Origin: Pseudoalteromonas holothuriae
GTDB lineage: Bacteria; Pseudomonadota; Gammaproteobacteria; Enterobacterales; Alteromonadaceae
Assembly: GCF_945859825.1 (NCBI RefSeq)
Contig: NZ_CAMAPC010000006.1
Coordinates: forward strand, 1-64,000
DNA: 64,000 nt
Direction: 5' to 3'
The notes below the pieces were generated by a model that saw nothing but the letters and a program-made list of their open reading frames with translations, was not told the DNA's origin and searched no databases. Of the stretch, positions 1 to 8,601 are shown piece by piece (position 1 is the first letter of the stretch; the number at the start of each line of letters is the position of its first letter). A program made the translations under genes and the position numbers.

Positions 1-266
1 TCTTAGCTTCGGTAGATGCGATGATAGGTGCGATAGATGCAAAACGTGCACAATTAGGTGCGGTGCAGAATCGATTCTCATCGACTATCCGTAACCAGAC
101 CAACATTATTGAAAATGTATCGGCGGCACGTTCACGAATTAAAGATGCGGATTTTGCGATAGAAACGGCTACGTTAACAAAAGCACAGATATTACAACAG
201 GCAAGTAGTACGATATTGTCTCAGGCGAATCAGCGTCCACAGTCAGCATTGTCACTGCTTGGGTAA
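1..266 (+). CDS. Flagellin, C-terminal fragment (cut by window start)
   Basis: The reading frame is open from base 3 to the stop at 264-266, so this is the 3' end of a gene that starts outside the window. The visible 87 residues match the C-terminal D0/D1 helices of the complete flagellin at 961-1872, with about eight substitutions over the last 81 residues, and end in the same LSLLG. Flagellin polymerises into the extracellular filament, and this region forms the inner filament core and the export/chaperone (FliS) binding end. DNA identity with the paralogue is much lower than protein identity because of synonymous changes, which points to an old duplication. Assignment as flagellin is secure; which paralogue it is cannot be decided. 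Confidence 0.95.
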   Translation, partial: LASVDAMIGAIDAKRAQLGAVQNRFSSTIRNQTNIIENVSAARSRIKDADFAIETATLTKAQILQQASSTILSQANQRPQSALSLLG

Positions 267-287
267 CTCTGGTTTAGTGCTCTTATA

Positions 288-325
288 GCAACTGTGGCTC
301 ACACAGTTGCATTTACTTCAGTTTT
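288..325 (+). terminator. Probable terminator after the first flagellin
   Basis: A perfect 9-bp stem (288-296 with 302-310) with a 5-base loop lies 21 bases after the flagellin stop and is followed by a moderately T-rich stretch. The stem is only moderately GC-rich and the T tract is broken, so termination strength is uncertain. Confidence 0.6.
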
Positions 326-799
326 ATACCAATTTTATTAAAACCTTGATCATTCTAGCCAGCTAAATGACTCATGTAGAATAACGACATACCGAAACCT
401 CCCTAGTTACTAAGCCATTTATTTGTCGCAATATTTGGTCATTTACTTAATGCAATTTATATTAAGCACCATTGTAAAGTTCTTTCGATTTCTTCATTAA
501 GCTGCATCTTTATCTAAGTTTGCTTATATACAAGCCTTTGATGTCAAAAAAGCATATTTGACCTAAAAAATAGCACAAGCACTGTGAGTGATTGTCTGGA
601 GTTATCGTCAATATACTGTCAATTCTCTAAGGGCTTGTTAAAGACTCTAAGCCTCATATCTGTATGTTTAAATTTGCGATTAACAATTTCTTATAACCTA
701 TAAAATTTGATTTAACTCTAAGTTTTAGACTTTAAAACAAGGGAATATTTCATAAATTTCAATTAATTAAAAAAAATTTAAAAAACTTCATTTTTTTAT

Positions 800-826
800 T
801 AAAGAAATACTTTGCCATGCCGATAG
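800..826 (+). promoter_or_regulatory. Sigma-28 (FliA) promoter for flagellin
   Basis: TAAAGAAA at 800-807, then exactly 11 bases, then GCCGATAG at 819-826. The enterobacterial FliA consensus is TAAAGTTT-N11-GCCGATAA, so the -10 matches at 7 of 8 positions and the -35 at 5 of 8, with ideal spacing. Transcription would start near 834, giving a leader of about 125 bases before the ATG at 961. The sigma factor itself is encoded at 44705-45439. Confidence 0.88.
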
Positions 827-960
827 ATCTAGTGAGGCAATCTATTTGCTATCAGAAATGTGATAAATGGTTTGATCGTACTTTGTATTCATTCGGGCGT
901 TTACAGGGTTGTTTTATTCAGGTCAGTCATTTGTTACTCATTTAATGACAGGAGGCTATT

Positions 961-1872
961 ATGGCTATGTTTGTGAACACAAATGTTTCGAGCTTAAATG
1001 CGCAGAGACAATTAACAAAATCTGGTAATACACTAGATGAAGCTTTTCAGCGGTTATCTTCAGGTATGCGTATTAATAGCGCAAAAGATGATTCGGCGGG
1101 TATGCAGATTTCTAGTCGTTTAACGGGCCAAATTAATGGTCTTACTCAAGGTAACAGAAATGCCAACGACGGAATTTCATTAGCGCAAACAGCGGAAGGT
1201 GCGCTGGATGAAATGACCAGTATGTACCAGCGTATTCGTACTTTGGCAGGTCAAGCTGCGAATGGTTCAAATACGGCATCTGACCGTGCTGCATTGCAGC
1301 TTGAAGCAAGGCAGTTAGGTGAAGAAATGAACCGTATTGCAGTAGATACTACATTCGGTGGAACAAACTTGTTAGATGGTAGCTTTAGTTCTGAGTTCCA
1401 AGTGGGAGCTGATGCGAACCAAACGATCAGTATGACCATGACTGCTATTGAAGCTGCCACAGGTGGTTCAATTTCTGTGAATAGTTTTGCCGTAAGTGAT
1501 TTAGCGGCTGCAGCTAGTAGTGTAGCAGGGGTATCTTCGGGTGCGGTTAATTCATTTGCTAGTGCCAGTGGTTTATCATTTACTTCGGTTGGTGAAGCAC
1601 AGGATGTTTTAGCTGCGGTTGATGCAATGATTGGTGCAATTGATGCAAAGCGTGCGGAGTTGGGTGCGATTCAAAACCGATTCTCTTCAACGATTCGTAA
1701 CCAAACAAATGTCATTGAAAATGTATCGGCAGCAAGATCGCGTATTCAGGATGCAGATTTTGCAACTGAAACAGCTAAATTGACCAAAGCGCAAATTTTG
1801 CAGCAGGCGAGTTCATCAATTCTGAGTCAGGCTAATCAGCGACCGCAAACCGCGTTGTCATTGCTTGGGTAG
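961..1872 (+). CDS. fliC: Flagellin (filament structural protein)
   Basis: A 303-residue flagellin. The N-terminal D0/D1 region (residues 1-140) carries the classic signatures NTNVSSLNAQ, QRLSSGMRINSAKDD and the NDGISLAQTAEGAL block. The C-terminal core (about 215-303) carries RFSSTIRNQTN and ends LSLLG. The central variable part is short and rich in Ser, Ala and Thr, which are typical attachment residues for Maf-dependent nonulosonic acid glycosylation. It starts at the ATG at 961, five bases after a perfect AGGAGG. It is monocistronic or leads into flaG, and is driven by the sigma-28 promoter at 800-826. The family assignment is certain. The polar gene symbol (flaA/flaB/fliC) is arbitrary. 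Confidence 0.97.
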   Translation: MAMFVNTNVSSLNAQRQLTKSGNTLDEAFQRLSSGMRINSAKDDSAGMQISSRLTGQINGLTQGNRNANDGISLAQTAEGALDEMTSMYQRIRTLAGQAANGSNTASDRAALQLEARQLGEEMNRIAVDTTFGGTNLLDGSFSSEFQVGADANQTISMTMTAIEAATGGSISVNSFAVSDLAAAASSVAGVSSGAVNSFASASGLSFTSVGEAQDVLAAVDAMIGAIDAKRAELGAIQNRFSSTIRNQTNVIENVSAARSRIQDADFATETAKLTKAQILQQASSSILSQANQRPQTALSLLG

Positions 1873-1905
1873 GTATGACTAGTTAAGCATGCTAATATGT
1901 ATAGG

Positions 1906-1949
1906 AGGGGACGGTGCGTACTCATTTGGTACTTTCCGTTTTCTCCCCT
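1906..1949 (+). repeat. Imperfect hairpin between flagellin and flaG
   Basis: AGGGGA (1906-1911) pairs with TCCCCT (1944-1949), continued inwards by CGG/CCG and GTAC/GTAC with small bulges. No T run follows, so it is not a standard terminator. It may be an mRNA processing or attenuation structure that lowers flaG-fliD expression relative to flagellin (inference). Confidence 0.4.
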
Positions 1950-1973
1950 AGAAAGTTTAGGTAGGAGAGTATT

Positions 1974-2420
1974 ATGTCTTCTAGTATAAGCCCAACAGAT
2001 ACAAATGTATTTGAACAACAAAGAAGCAACCTTGAAGCGCGTAATTTGGGGGAGCAAACTAATGCTCTTACAAAAGATGCTAAGGTAGCTAAAGAATTGT
2101 CACAAACTGCCGATAAACAGGTAGATGAAAGCTCAAAATCAGTTGGCAAAGAAAGTGAACATGATAAGCCATCTTTAACAGAGAGTTTTAACAAACTTTT
2201 TGGTGAAAATAGCTCTATATCGTTATTGCAATCTAGGTCATTAGAGTTTTCTGTGGGTGAGCACGAAGGTAAAACGGTTGTGAAAGTCATTGATAAGGAT
2301 AACAAAGATGTGATCCGTCAAATTCCATCGGAAGAATTTATTAAGATGGCACAACGTATTGATAACTTGTCAGATGAAATGCAAAAGGCGCGTGGTGTCT
2401 TGCTAGATAAACAAGTTTGA
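1974..2420 (+). CDS. flaG: FlaG family protein
   Basis: A 148-residue protein. The first 70 residues are polar and low in complexity. The C-terminal half (about 88-145) has the FlaG signature: a predicted beta strand segment with EGKTVVKVIDKDNKDVIRQIP, followed by a helix that ends in MAQRIDNL. FlaG affects filament length in polar flagellates, where flaG lies between flagellin and fliD, as here. The start follows GTAGGAG. It lies 34 bases before fliD and is likely co-transcribed with it. The biochemical role of FlaG is poorly defined. Confidence 0.92.
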   Translation: MSSSISPTDTNVFEQQRSNLEARNLGEQTNALTKDAKVAKELSQTADKQVDESSKSVGKESEHDKPSLTESFNKLFGENSSISLLQSRSLEFSVGEHEGKTVVKVIDKDNKDVIRQIPSEEFIKMAQRIDNLSDEMQKARGVLLDKQV

Positions 2421-2454
2421 CAGTATTACAGCAATTTGGTTTTAGGAGGTTTTT

Positions 2455-3864
2455 ATGCCAGCTATTACATCAGCGGGCGTTGGCTCAGGTCTAGATTTAG
2501 AAGCCATTATAAGCGCGACACTTGACGCAGAAAATGCGCCCAAGGTGGATCGATTCAATAAAAAAGAATCAACACTTAAGGTTCAGTTAACTGCTCTGGG
2601 GCAAATTAAATCAGACTTAAGTGCATTTGAATCTTCTTTAGACATTTTGAAAGATATTTCGAACTTCAATAAGCGGACCTCAACCGTCACTCAGCCTGAA
2701 GGTGGAGATGTAATTTCTGTCAGTTCTCAAAGTACGGCAACCGAGGGTTCATTTAATATAGCCGTCAAACAATTGTCACAAGGAAGCCGAGCAGTTCAGT
2801 CTGATGCTGCCTCGTATTCATCTACCACCGATGTAGTGAGTGCAAGCGGTGGTACTTTGTCCTTTGCTGCCGATGGAAAGTCTTTTGATGTCACACTTGC
2901 AGCAGGTGCGACGCTTGCAGATTTGCGCACAGCAATTAATGATAATGCGGATAATTTTGGTATATCAGCAAATATAATTAATACAGGGTCGAGTTCTAAG
3001 TTAGTCTACACTTCTTCAGTTACTGGCGAAAACAATGACCTTGTAGTAACCAATAGTACTGCAGAGCTAGATAATGTATCCACCAATGCAAATGGTGGTG
3101 GTAATGGCGGAATGGTGATAGACCCATTGGATGCGGCAAGAGATGCTATTATTGAAATTGATGGTATTGAAGTTACCAGTAGTACAAATACATTTGAAAA
3201 TGCAATTCAAGATTCAACCATAACAGTAAAAAAAGAAAGCCCAACTGACCCAAATGATGCGACAAAACTACTAACTGCAAATCTTAATATTGCTACAGAC
3301 CAAGAATTTGTTAAAGAAACCTTAGAGAAATTTGTTGAAAGTTATAATAAGCTTATGACAACTTTAGATACTATGGTTACTGCGAAAACTGTTGACGCGA
3401 CGGCGAGAGGCTTGAGAGATACGATAGTAAATCAATTAAGCTCAGTAGTTTCTGGCGCAGGAAGTTTAGAAACTATTTATGATGCTGGCTTTAGCCTAGA
3501 GAAAGATAGGAAGCTGGCCATTAAAACAACGGGTGTTAATGCATTAAGCGATGTACTTAATGAATCTTATGATGATGTTGGCAAACTTTTTGCAGGGACT
3601 GGTAACATTGCAGACACTTTAAGTGAGACGGTTGATGCTTACCTGAAAGCCGGTGGGCTTATATCAGATCAAACAAATGCTTTAGAGAGCGATAAGCGTG
3701 CGTTAGTTGACGACCGAGAAAAGCATGCATACAGAATGGAAAGGTATGAAGCTAGGTTGCGTGAAAAGTATGCTTCACTAGATGTTTTGGTCGCAGGTTT
3801 ACGTAGTCAAGGCAATGCTATTTCGGCTTCTTTAAGTAGTTTGCCGGGTTTTGTTAAGAAATAA
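2455..3864 (+). CDS. fliD: Flagellar filament cap protein FliD (hook-associated protein 2)
   Basis: A 469-residue filament cap protein that sits at the growing tip and inserts exported flagellin monomers. The N-terminal FliD domain begins with the diagnostic GVGSGLDLEAIISATL (residues 7-22). The C-terminal FliD domain (about 230-450) contains the coiled-coil-prone YNKLMTTLDTMV segment and ends with RMERYEARLREKYASLD. The length is normal for the family. It starts at the ATG at 2455, five bases after AGGAGG (2444-2449). fliS follows after 13 bases, so flaG-fliD-fliS-fliT reads as one operon. Confidence 0.97.
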   Translation: MPAITSAGVGSGLDLEAIISATLDAENAPKVDRFNKKESTLKVQLTALGQIKSDLSAFESSLDILKDISNFNKRTSTVTQPEGGDVISVSSQSTATEGSFNIAVKQLSQGSRAVQSDAASYSSTTDVVSASGGTLSFAADGKSFDVTLAAGATLADLRTAINDNADNFGISANIINTGSSSKLVYTSSVTGENNDLVVTNSTAELDNVSTNANGGGNGGMVIDPLDAARDAIIEIDGIEVTSSTNTFENAIQDSTITVKKESPTDPNDATKLLTANLNIATDQEFVKETLEKFVESYNKLMTTLDTMVTAKTVDATARGLRDTIVNQLSSVVSGAGSLETIYDAGFSLEKDRKLAIKTTGVNALSDVLNESYDDVGKLFAGTGNIADTLSETVDAYLKAGGLISDQTNALESDKRALVDDREKHAYRMERYEARLREKYASLDVLVAGLRSQGNAISASLSSLPGFVKK

Positions 3865-3877
3865 ATAAGGTTTTTAC

Positions 3878-4297
3878 ATGGCAAATTCATTTTCCAAAGC
3901 TTATCAAAAAGAGAGTATTAATTCTCGTTTGGCGGGAGCGGATTCATACACTATTATAACCATGTTAATGCAAGGTGCGCTTGAGCGGTTAGCCCGTGGC
4001 AAAGGCTGTATAGAAAGAAATGATTTAGCTGGCAAGGCTGAACATCTATCAAGGGCTTCTTCAATTATTCTTGCTTTGATGGAATCACTCGATCACTCAG
4101 AAGGTGGTGAAGTGACTCAGAATCTAGGTAGTTTGTATGAGTATATGAATATGCGGATCACCGATGCGAGTATTGAAAAGTCAGTTGAACCTTTGGTTGA
4201 AGTGATGTCTTTGTTGAACGAAATTAAAAGTGCGTGGGACGCTATTCCTCGAGAGGAAGTTGAGAGTGCATTACAGCTTCAACAACAAAGGGGGTAA
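3878..4297 (+). CDS. fliS: Flagellin export chaperone FliS
   Basis: A 139-residue, largely helical FliS protein, which binds the C-terminal end of flagellin in the cytoplasm and stops premature polymerisation before export. The N-terminal AYQKESINSRL segment and the LMQGALERLARGKG helix are characteristic. The C-terminal tail is Gln-rich. It lies directly after fliD and four bases before the next gene, which fits a chaperone module for the filament proteins. Confidence 0.95.
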   Translation: MANSFSKAYQKESINSRLAGADSYTIITMLMQGALERLARGKGCIERNDLAGKAEHLSRASSIILALMESLDHSEGGEVTQNLGSLYEYMNMRITDASIEKSVEPLVEVMSLLNEIKSAWDAIPREEVESALQLQQQRG

Positions 4298-4300
4298 CGT

Positions 4301-4654
4301 GTGGACCCCTCAGAGCTGCTCGATAAACTAAAGCAAAGCACTCAAGCTTTGCAAGTGCTTTTATTAAAAGTATCTAGTGATGTCGGTTTTAGTGAAGATA
4401 CGTTGGAAGAAGAGTTACCTAAACTTAGTTTTATACTTGAACAAAGAGGAAAGCTTGTATCTGAGCTTCTTGATTTACTAAAAGTGGTAAAAGGTGAGCA
4501 GCAACATAATATTGCACAAGCACTTCATGATACCACTATGCTGGATCAACAGTTGATAGAAACAGCTTTGACAAAAAAAGAATCTGTGCGCAAAGTTATC
4601 GTGAAAATGAATAAAGCGCCAAAAAGCATTTCGTCTTACACCAATAACAAATAA
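4301..4654 (+). CDS. FliT-like small helical protein
   Basis: A 117-residue protein that starts at GTG, with GGGGG about six bases upstream and only three bases after the fliS stop. It is predicted all-helical with a Leu-rich heptad-like pattern (LDKLKQSTQALQVLLLK, LSFILEQRGKLVSELLDLLK) and a basic C terminus. Size and position immediately downstream of fliS match fliT, the chaperone for FliD that can also inhibit the master regulator in enterobacteria. Sequence similarity to FliT is weak by eye, so the call is based mainly on synteny. Confidence 0.65.
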   Translation: MDPSELLDKLKQSTQALQVLLLKVSSDVGFSEDTLEEELPKLSFILEQRGKLVSELLDLLKVVKGEQQHNIAQALHDTTMLDQQLIETALTKKESVRKVIVKMNKAPKSISSYTNNK

Positions 4655-4675
4655 ATATCATTTGGTACCCTACCC

Positions 4676-6781
4676 ATGAGTTTAGAAAATGAATTTGAAG
4701 AGTTAGTTGAGTTTGCTCATGAGCAAGTTCAACTAACTGCACAGCGTCATCAATTTGAAAAGTCGCTTATTGAGAACATGCCTAAGCAGTTTGAAAAAAA
4801 CATTCAGGCGTTTATTAAATACTTACCTGATATTGCACAGGAGTTTAGGCATTATAAACCTAAAAACCTAGACATTTTTTGTGCAAAGAATGGCGAGTTA
4901 AACATTATAGATAGTGCCACTAAGAGCCCCTTATATGGCCATGAACCATCGGTCCAATGTGAAAAACAAGTAGAGAAACTTCTTAAAAAACCTCAATTTA
5001 GTAGTTTAGAGTTTGGTATGAACGAAGGGTTGGATGATGAGTTTATTCATACAACCTATGTCCGTGAAATGTATCAGTTATACTTAGATGCTAAAAAAAT
5101 ATATGAGCCATTAACTGAAGTTCCGGAGCATATCGGATCGTCTATTATATTTGGTATTGGCTTAGGCTATCATTTAAAGCCTCTATTGGATGCCGTGACG
5201 ATTGATCATATTTATTTATGCGAGCCAAGCCGTGACTTATTTTTTGCGAGTTTATACTCATGTGATTGGGCTGAGATTTTAGAACTGATTGATAAGCGTG
5301 ATGGCAATATTATATTTAATATTGGAGTAAATTATGAAAAATTTACTATTGATTTTTTAAATGAAATGAAGCATAGAGGTGCATTTAACTCCGTTGCGAC
5401 TTTACTTTATCAGCATTATCCATCTGAGGAGTTAACACTTTTAATCAAGCAATTTCATAGAGACTTTCATATGGTTGCTATTGGTTGGGGGTTTTATGAT
5501 GATGGTGTAATTAGCATCGCGCATGACTACAATAATGCGAAACAAAGTTTACCTACGTTACGTAAAGATGCAAAACTGCCAAATAAGTGGCGCTCAATGC
5601 CTGTATTTATTATCGGTAATGGACCTTCTCTGGATGAGACTATGTCCTCGGTGATTGAATACCAAGACAAAGCCGTTATTATCAGCTGTGGATCTGCTTT
5701 GCTACCTTTATTGAAAAATAATATTATTCCAGACTTTCATGTTGCGCTGGAGCGTACACGCTTTACTTTTGATTATTATAATGAATTTATTGATCATGAG
5801 ATATTGCAGCAGATTAACTTTTTAACTGTTAATGTGATGCACCCTGAATGTGCCGGGTTATTTAAGTGGACTGGCATGGCGTTCAAAGCCGCTGAACCAG
5901 GCACGACAATTTCCTGTGAGTTTATTGATGGCTATAGACAGTTTCGTCCTATGACATACTGTAACCCTGTTGTGGCAAATACAGCGTTGGCTTTTGCATG
6001 CAATATGGGGTGTGAAGAAATATACCTCATGGGAGTTGATGGTGGTTATAAAGATCCAAAATATCACCACTCAAAAAGTAGTTCTTACTTTAATGATGAT
6101 GGAACTGACAAAGAAGACCTTTCTAAGCTAATTCGTGCTGGTGAAATGAAGACCGATGGTAATTTCACTGAAACGGTTTATACGACGGCATTTTTTAATG
6201 TTGGTAACAACCAGCTTGGTACTTTACTCGGTGATTTTCCTCATGTTAACTGTTTTAACTGCTCCGATGGTGCAAGAATAAAAAATTCAGTGCCCTTGAA
6301 GCATCATAATATATTATTGTCGAATCATTTGCCGGACAAAAATGAATTTGTTGAGGTTTTAAAAAATGAGCAATTTATCATACGGGAGTTTGACGATGTT
6401 GAGTATCAAAATTTAGTTGCCATTGATAAATTTGCTCAAGTCTGTGATGAATTAATTACGTTTGTTGACCGTGATTTTAATAATCGCTCAGAGATTGCAA
6501 TTGCTCTGAAACTACAAGTGCGTTACTTGTATTCGTATGGCCACACTCGATATAGACATTTATATTTTTTATTGGATGGCTCGATTACTTACATGCACTC
6601 AATCTTTAGGATGATTCAGTATAACTTTGAAAAAGATGAGGATGTACTTAGAGTTATGAATGATGCATTTGCCATATTCATTGAATATATGACTGAAGCT
6701 AAGGAAAAGTATCGTGGTGTATTAACTGCTAATGACTCGCAACGCAGCTACTTGATGAATATGTTGGATAGTAAAAAGTAA
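4676..6781 (+). CDS. maf: Motility accessory factor (Maf), putative flagellin glycosyltransferase
   Basis: A 701-residue protein of the Maf / MAF_flag10 (DUF115) family. Maf proteins transfer activated nonulosonic acids such as pseudaminic acid to Ser/Thr of flagellin in the cytoplasm before export. The central domain holds the family signature FIIGNGPSLDET (GNGPSLD at residues 314-320), followed by ISCGSALLPLL and a segment containing IPDFHVALERT. It also has NPVVANTALAFACNMGCEEIYLMGVDGGY, a nucleotide-binding-like strand-helix pattern (given here in two overlapping motifs: NPVVANTALAF and EEIYLMGVDGGY). The N-terminal 150 residues are helical. It lies between the filament genes and the sugar cluster at 10898-20549, which would supply its donor. 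No clear ribosome binding site precedes the ATG. Confidence 0.93.
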   Translation: MSLENEFEELVEFAHEQVQLTAQRHQFEKSLIENMPKQFEKNIQAFIKYLPDIAQEFRHYKPKNLDIFCAKNGELNIIDSATKSPLYGHEPSVQCEKQVEKLLKKPQFSSLEFGMNEGLDDEFIHTTYVREMYQLYLDAKKIYEPLTEVPEHIGSSIIFGIGLGYHLKPLLDAVTIDHIYLCEPSRDLFFASLYSCDWAEILELIDKRDGNIIFNIGVNYEKFTIDFLNEMKHRGAFNSVATLLYQHYPSEELTLLIKQFHRDFHMVAIGWGFYDDGVISIAHDYNNAKQSLPTLRKDAKLPNKWRSMPVFIIGNGPSLDETMSSVIEYQDKAVIISCGSALLPLLKNNIIPDFHVALERTRFTFDYYNEFIDHEILQQINFLTVNVMHPECAGLFKWTGMAFKAAEPGTTISCEFIDGYRQFRPMTYCNPVVANTALAFACNMGCEEIYLMGVDGGYKDPKYHHSKSSSYFNDDGTDKEDLSKLIRAGEMKTDGNFTETVYTTAFFNVGNNQLGTLLGDFPHVNCFNCSDGARIKNSVPLKHHNILLSNHLPDKNEFVEVLKNEQFIIREFDDVEYQNLVAIDKFAQVCDELITFVDRDFNNRSEIAIALKLQVRYLYSYGHTRYRHLYFLLDGSITYMHSIFRMIQYNFEKDEDVLRVMNDAFAIFIEYMTEAKEKYRGVLTANDSQRSYLMNMLDSKK

Positions 6782-6817
6782 TTGTATTACTTACATCATA
6801 TTCAATAGGAGAGATGT

Positions 6818-7555
6818 ATGACTGATTGTAAATCAACATTACAATATCAAGAAGAAACTGAGCGTTGGTATGATGAATCCTATGGTAGTGAAGGGTTTCG
6901 GGCTCAGCGGTTGTATCCTAATGAAGAGCTTTTACGGTTTTTAGGCCGCAAGTTTTTCAATGGTACTCAAAGAGAAGATAGAAAAGACATTAGAGTATTA
7001 GAACTAGGCTGTGGCTCTGGCGCGAACTTATGGATGATAGCTAAAGAGGGCTTTGATACGTACGGTATTGATCTTTCTCAGCAAGCGATAAGCTTAGCAG
7101 AGTCTATGTTAATTCATTGGGATGTAAACGCAACGTTAGTGAAAGGCAGCTTTGAAGAGCTGCCTTTTGAAGACGATTATTTTGACGTTATCATTGATGT
7201 ATTTTCAACTAATTGTTTAACACACAGTGCTTTTACTCATTGTTTAAAGCAAGTTAAACGTTGTTTAAAGCCTTCTGGTGCTTTTTTTTCTTACACCCCA
7301 TCAGCTGCCAGTGATGCTTTTAAAAATCACCACCCAGCTAAATTGATTGATGCATGGACGTTAAATGGCGTGTTTAGAGAGTCATCCCCTTTTTCTGGTC
7401 AGGCATATCCATTTAGATTTATTGATGCAGAGCATTATCAGGCCTTACTGCAAGAAAATGGGATTATAGTTGATTATTTAGAGACTGTTGGTAGAACCTA
7501 CAATACGAAAAAAGAATACTTTGAATTTATTGTTGTATCAGGTATTAATGAATGA
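6818..7555 (+). CDS. Class I SAM-dependent methyltransferase
   Basis: A 245-residue methyltransferase with the SAM-binding motif [14 protein letters not shown] (about residues 62-74). The acidic end of strand 2 follows in [10 protein letters not shown], and motif IV-like [13 protein letters not shown] comes later. The start is well supported by AGGAGAG six bases upstream. It overlaps the next gene by four bases (ATGA), so translation is probably coupled. Position behind maf suggests O- or N-methylation of the flagellin sugar or of flagellin itself. The substrate is not readable from sequence. Confidence 0.85.
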   Translation: MTDCKSTLQYQEETERWYDESYGSEGFRAQRLYPNEELLRFLGRKFFNGTQREDRKDIRVLELGCGSGANLWMIAKEGFDTYGIDLSQQAISLAESMLIHWDVNATLVKGSFEELPFEDDYFDVIIDVFSTNCLTHSAFTHCLKQVKRCLKPSGAFFSYTPSAASDAFKNHHPAKLIDAWTLNGVFRESSPFSGQAYPFRFIDAEHYQALLQENGIIVDYLETVGRTYNTKKEYFEFIVVSGINE

Positions 7556-8592
7556 CGTTTGAACTGAGCGATTGGCTTAAGCAGTATGTGCAAAATGCAA
7601 ACATGGACGTACGGTTTAATGATAAAGTAGTACTTGAAGAGTTTATCCGAACGAGTGGTTGCAGTGTCATTGATCATTACACCTGGATGTCAGATTACCA
7701 CAAAGAATATTTAGCAAGCCAATATGACAAAGTGCAGTGTGCTTCGCTATTACTGGAGTCTAACGGAAAAGTAGCAGGTGTGTTTACCATAAATGTTCGC
7801 CAAACAGAAAATTCATATGAACTAGGCAGTAGTTCAGCGGAAGTCTTACCGCCTTTTATTGAACAAACGCTTTCAAGAAAGGTAAAACACAAATTATATA
7901 AACAATGTTTTAATTTATTATTGGCTTTAAGTGACACGCTAAGTATCAAAAATTTAGCATCGAGTTTTGACTTTCAAAGTGGTATTTGTGAACCGTGGTA
8001 TAACTTGTTTTTGCAGTATGGCGCGAAAATAAATGTAAGTCAGAACTTGTTTTGTGATCTTACTATGAGCTCAGATGCATATTTAAATGCTATTAGAGAG
8101 CGCTATAAAAATCATATTAAGCGTGCTGATAAACTCTGGAATATCAGTATAAAAACACAAATAAACTGGCAAGATTTTTATCTTTTTCAGCAGTTACACT
8201 TAGATGTTGCAGGTTTTAAAACTCGCAGTGATTTATCTTGGGAAATGCTATATCAGGCCGTTAATCGCCAAGATGCTTTCGTTGTTATTGTTTTGGATCA
8301 AAGCAATAACTTAGTTGGTGCGGCATTATTTACTGTATCGAATGAGGTTGCCACCTATTCAGTTGGTGTATATGACCGTTCTTTATTTGCAAGCCCGGTA
8401 AGTCATTTAGTGCATTATCGAGCGATTGAGAAAATGCGTGATTTAGGGATAAAAACTTACTTTATTGGCGCTAAAAATGCATTAAATGAATGGCATCAGC
8501 CTTCTGAAAAAGAGTCTAAAATCGGCGAGTTTAAAGAAGGCTTTGCGACTTTTTCGTTACTGAAAACCCACTTATCTATTGAATTAAAATAA
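7552..8592 (+). CDS. FemAB/GNAT-like acyltransferase
   Basis: A 346-residue protein with no signal peptide. Residues about 175-330 resemble the acyl-CoA/aminoacyl transferase fold seen in FemAB and GNAT-like proteins. The segment [13 protein letters not shown] is followed by a Phe/Gln-rich helix, [17 protein letters not shown], then TYSVGVYDR and [22 protein letters not shown]. This order (substrate-binding helices, beta strand with a Val-Gly-Ala core, then a His-x-x-Tyr-x-x-Ile helix) is typical of those folds. In this context it may N-acylate an amino group on the nonulosonic acid. The call is by fold pattern only. Translation is coupled to the preceding methyltransferase. Confidence 0.6.
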   Translation: MTFELSDWLKQYVQNANMDVRFNDKVVLEEFIRTSGCSVIDHYTWMSDYHKEYLASQYDKVQCASLLLESNGKVAGVFTINVRQTENSYELGSSSAEVLPPFIEQTLSRKVKHKLYKQCFNLLLALSDTLSIKNLASSFDFQSGICEPWYNLFLQYGAKINVSQNLFCDLTMSSDAYLNAIRERYKNHIKRADKLWNISIKTQINWQDFYLFQQLHLDVAGFKTRSDLSWEMLYQAVNRQDAFVVIVLDQSNNLVGAALFTVSNEVATYSVGVYDRSLFASPVSHLVHYRAIEKMRDLGIKTYFIGAKNALNEWHQPSEKESKIGEFKEGFATFSLLKTHLSIELK

Positions 8593-8601
8593 GGCACTGT
8601 T

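Larger units (their letters stand above)
267..960 (+). other. Long intergenic region between two flagellin genes
   Basis: Nearly 700 bases without a convincing gene on either strand. It contains the terminator hairpin near 288-310, a markedly A+T-rich block at about 660-800, a sigma-28 promoter at 800-826 and the flagellin leader with a strong ribosome binding site (AGGAGG, 950-955). The A+T block directly upstream of the promoter could act as an UP-like element or as a site for a nucleoid protein; that is inference. I see no further structure at 330-650. Confidence 0.6.
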
